Assembly: GCF_902806685.2 (NCBI RefSeq)
Contig: NC_048547.1
Location: 124,001 to 188,000 of the forward strand
DNA length: 64,000 nucleotides
Source of the DNA: Maniola hyperantus
Taxonomy: Eukaryota > Arthropoda > Insecta > Lepidoptera > Nymphalidae
Direction: 5' to 3'
Shown here: positions 62,850-64,000 of the stretch, piece after piece
Layout of the letters: every line of letters starts with the position of its first letter
Numbering within the stretch: the first letter of the stretch is position 1
Notes under the pieces: generated by a model
Databases searched by the model: none
Seen by the model: the letters and a program-made list of their open reading frames with translations, nothing else
What the model was told of the DNA's origin: nothing
Translations under genes and position numbers: made by a program

Positions 62850-64000
62850 GGTCGTTTGGCGCGTACATCGTTCGGAACGCTAAGAAGCGGCCAGTAGGTA
62901 TGCCAATACCGGTCGTTTGGCGCGTACATCGTTCGGAACGCTACGAAGCGGCCAGTAGGTATGCCAATATCGGTCGTTTGGCGCGTACATCGTTCGGAAC
63001 GCTACGAAGCGGCCAGTAGGTATGCCAATACCGGTCGTTTGGCGCGTACATCGTTCGGAACGCTACGAAGCGGCCAGTAGGTATGCCAATACCGGTCGTT
63101 TGGCGCGTACATCGTTCGGAACGCTACGAAGCGGCCAGTAGGTATGCCAATACCGGTCGTTTGGCGCGTACATCGTTCGGAACCCTACGAAGCGGCCAGT
63201 AGGTATGCCAGTACCGGTCGTTTGGCGCGTACATCGTTCGGAACGCTACGAAGCGGCCAGTAGGTATGCCAGTACCGGTCGTTTGGCGCGTACATCGTTC
63301 GGAACGCTACGAAGCGGCCAGTAGGTATGCCAATACCGGTCGTTTGGCGCGTACATCGTTCGGAACGCTACGAAGCGGCCAGTAGGTATGCCAATACCGG
63401 TCGTTTGGCGCGTACATCGTTCGGAACGCTACGAAGCGGCCAGTAGGTATGCCAATACCGGTCGTTTGGCGCGTACATCGTTCGGAACGCTACGAAGCGG
63501 CCAGTAGGTATGCCAATACCGGTCGTTTGGCGCGTACATCGTTCGGAACGCTACGAAGCGGCCAGTAGGTATGCCAATACCGGTCGTTTGTCGCGTACAT
63601 CGTTCGGAACCCTACGAAGCGGCCAGTAGGTATGCCAGTACCGGTCGTTTGGCGCGTACATCGTTCGGAACGCTACGAAGCGGCCAGTAGGTATGCCAGT
63701 ACCGGTCGTTTGGCGCGTACATCGTTCGGAACGCTACGAAGCGGCCAGTAGGTATGCCAATACCGGTCATTTGGCGCGTACATCGTTCGGAACGCTACGA
63801 AGCGGCCAGTAGGTATGCCAATACCGGTCGTTTGGCGCGTACATCGTTCGGAACGCTACGAAGCGGCCAGTAGGTATGCCAATACCGGTCGTTTGGCGCG
63901 TACATCGTTCGGAACGCTACGAAGCGGCCAGTAGGTATGCTAATACCGGTCGTTTGGCGCGTACATCGTTCGGAACGCTACGAAGCGGCCAGTAGGTATG
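62850..64000. repeat. 61-bp minisatellite, about 19 copies, open at the window end
   Basis: Unit GGTCGTTTGGCGCGTACATC, then GTTCGGAACGCTACGAAGC and GGCCAGTAGGTATGCCAATACC. Unit 6 (63155) and unit 13 (63582) share AACCCTACG, and both are followed by CCAGTACC variants, 427 bases (7 units) apart. The array runs off the window. Confidence 0.97.

Overview
This window looks like non-genic insect DNA, most likely from a moth or butterfly (Lepidoptera). That reading rests on the repeat families, which I recognise from lepidopteran genomes. They include tRNA-derived SINEs with the usual lepidopteran body, RTE-clade LINE 3' ends carrying the CTATGTCCAGCAGTGGACG motif, Helitron-like elements ending in a GACGAAGTCGCGGGCATCAG-type terminus followed by CTAGT, and the GGGTTCCGTA...GACTCGCACTTGGCCGG dispersed family. 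I found no convincing host gene, rRNA or functional tRNA in 64 kb. The species and chromosome cannot be fixed from the sequence alone.

Layout. Positions 1-4533 hold a Ty3/gypsy-type LTR retrotransposon. It has a single Gag-Pol frame whose integrase core is cut off and fused to the last 112 bp of an LTR. Positions 6823-10805 hold a Ty1/copia-type element with LTRs identical over 193 bp. Its gag and protease are broken, and its long pol frame lacks the second catalytic Asp of the integrase. From 11.3 kb onward the window is dominated by tandem arrays: a 31-bp unit (11322-13305), 18 bp (13641-14252), 62 bp (22308-23738), 98 bp (25009-25786), 17 bp (27677-29293), 25 bp (30865-31066), 43 bp (50846-51404), an unrelated 43 bp (52900-53862), 39 bp (58711-59330) and 61 bp (62850 to the window end). 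There are also about twenty short micro- and minisatellites, many with a 7-bp period. The large arrays make up about 15 percent of the window.

Between the arrays lie old, nested transposable elements. I count about thirteen copies or fragments of one main SINE family, two copies of a SINE with a tRNA-Phe-like head, and two headed copies of a third SINE whose body also occurs without the head. There are also six RTE LINE remnants, two other LINE remnants, about thirteen Helitron-like pieces, three copies of one MITE, several foldback elements, and six copies or pieces of the GGTTCCGTA family.

The most interesting signal is a physical link between inverted-repeat DNA elements and minisatellites. 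The 62-bp array is a tandem amplification of one terminal arm of a foldback element whose other arm stands inverted at its left edge. The 39-bp array sits between a perfect 16-bp inverted repeat. The 17-bp array directly abuts a 162-bp MITE. Several arrays also show higher-order organisation (2-, 3-, 4-, 5- or 7-unit blocks). The reading frames that span the arrays are a by-product of stop-free repeat units and are not annotated as proteins.
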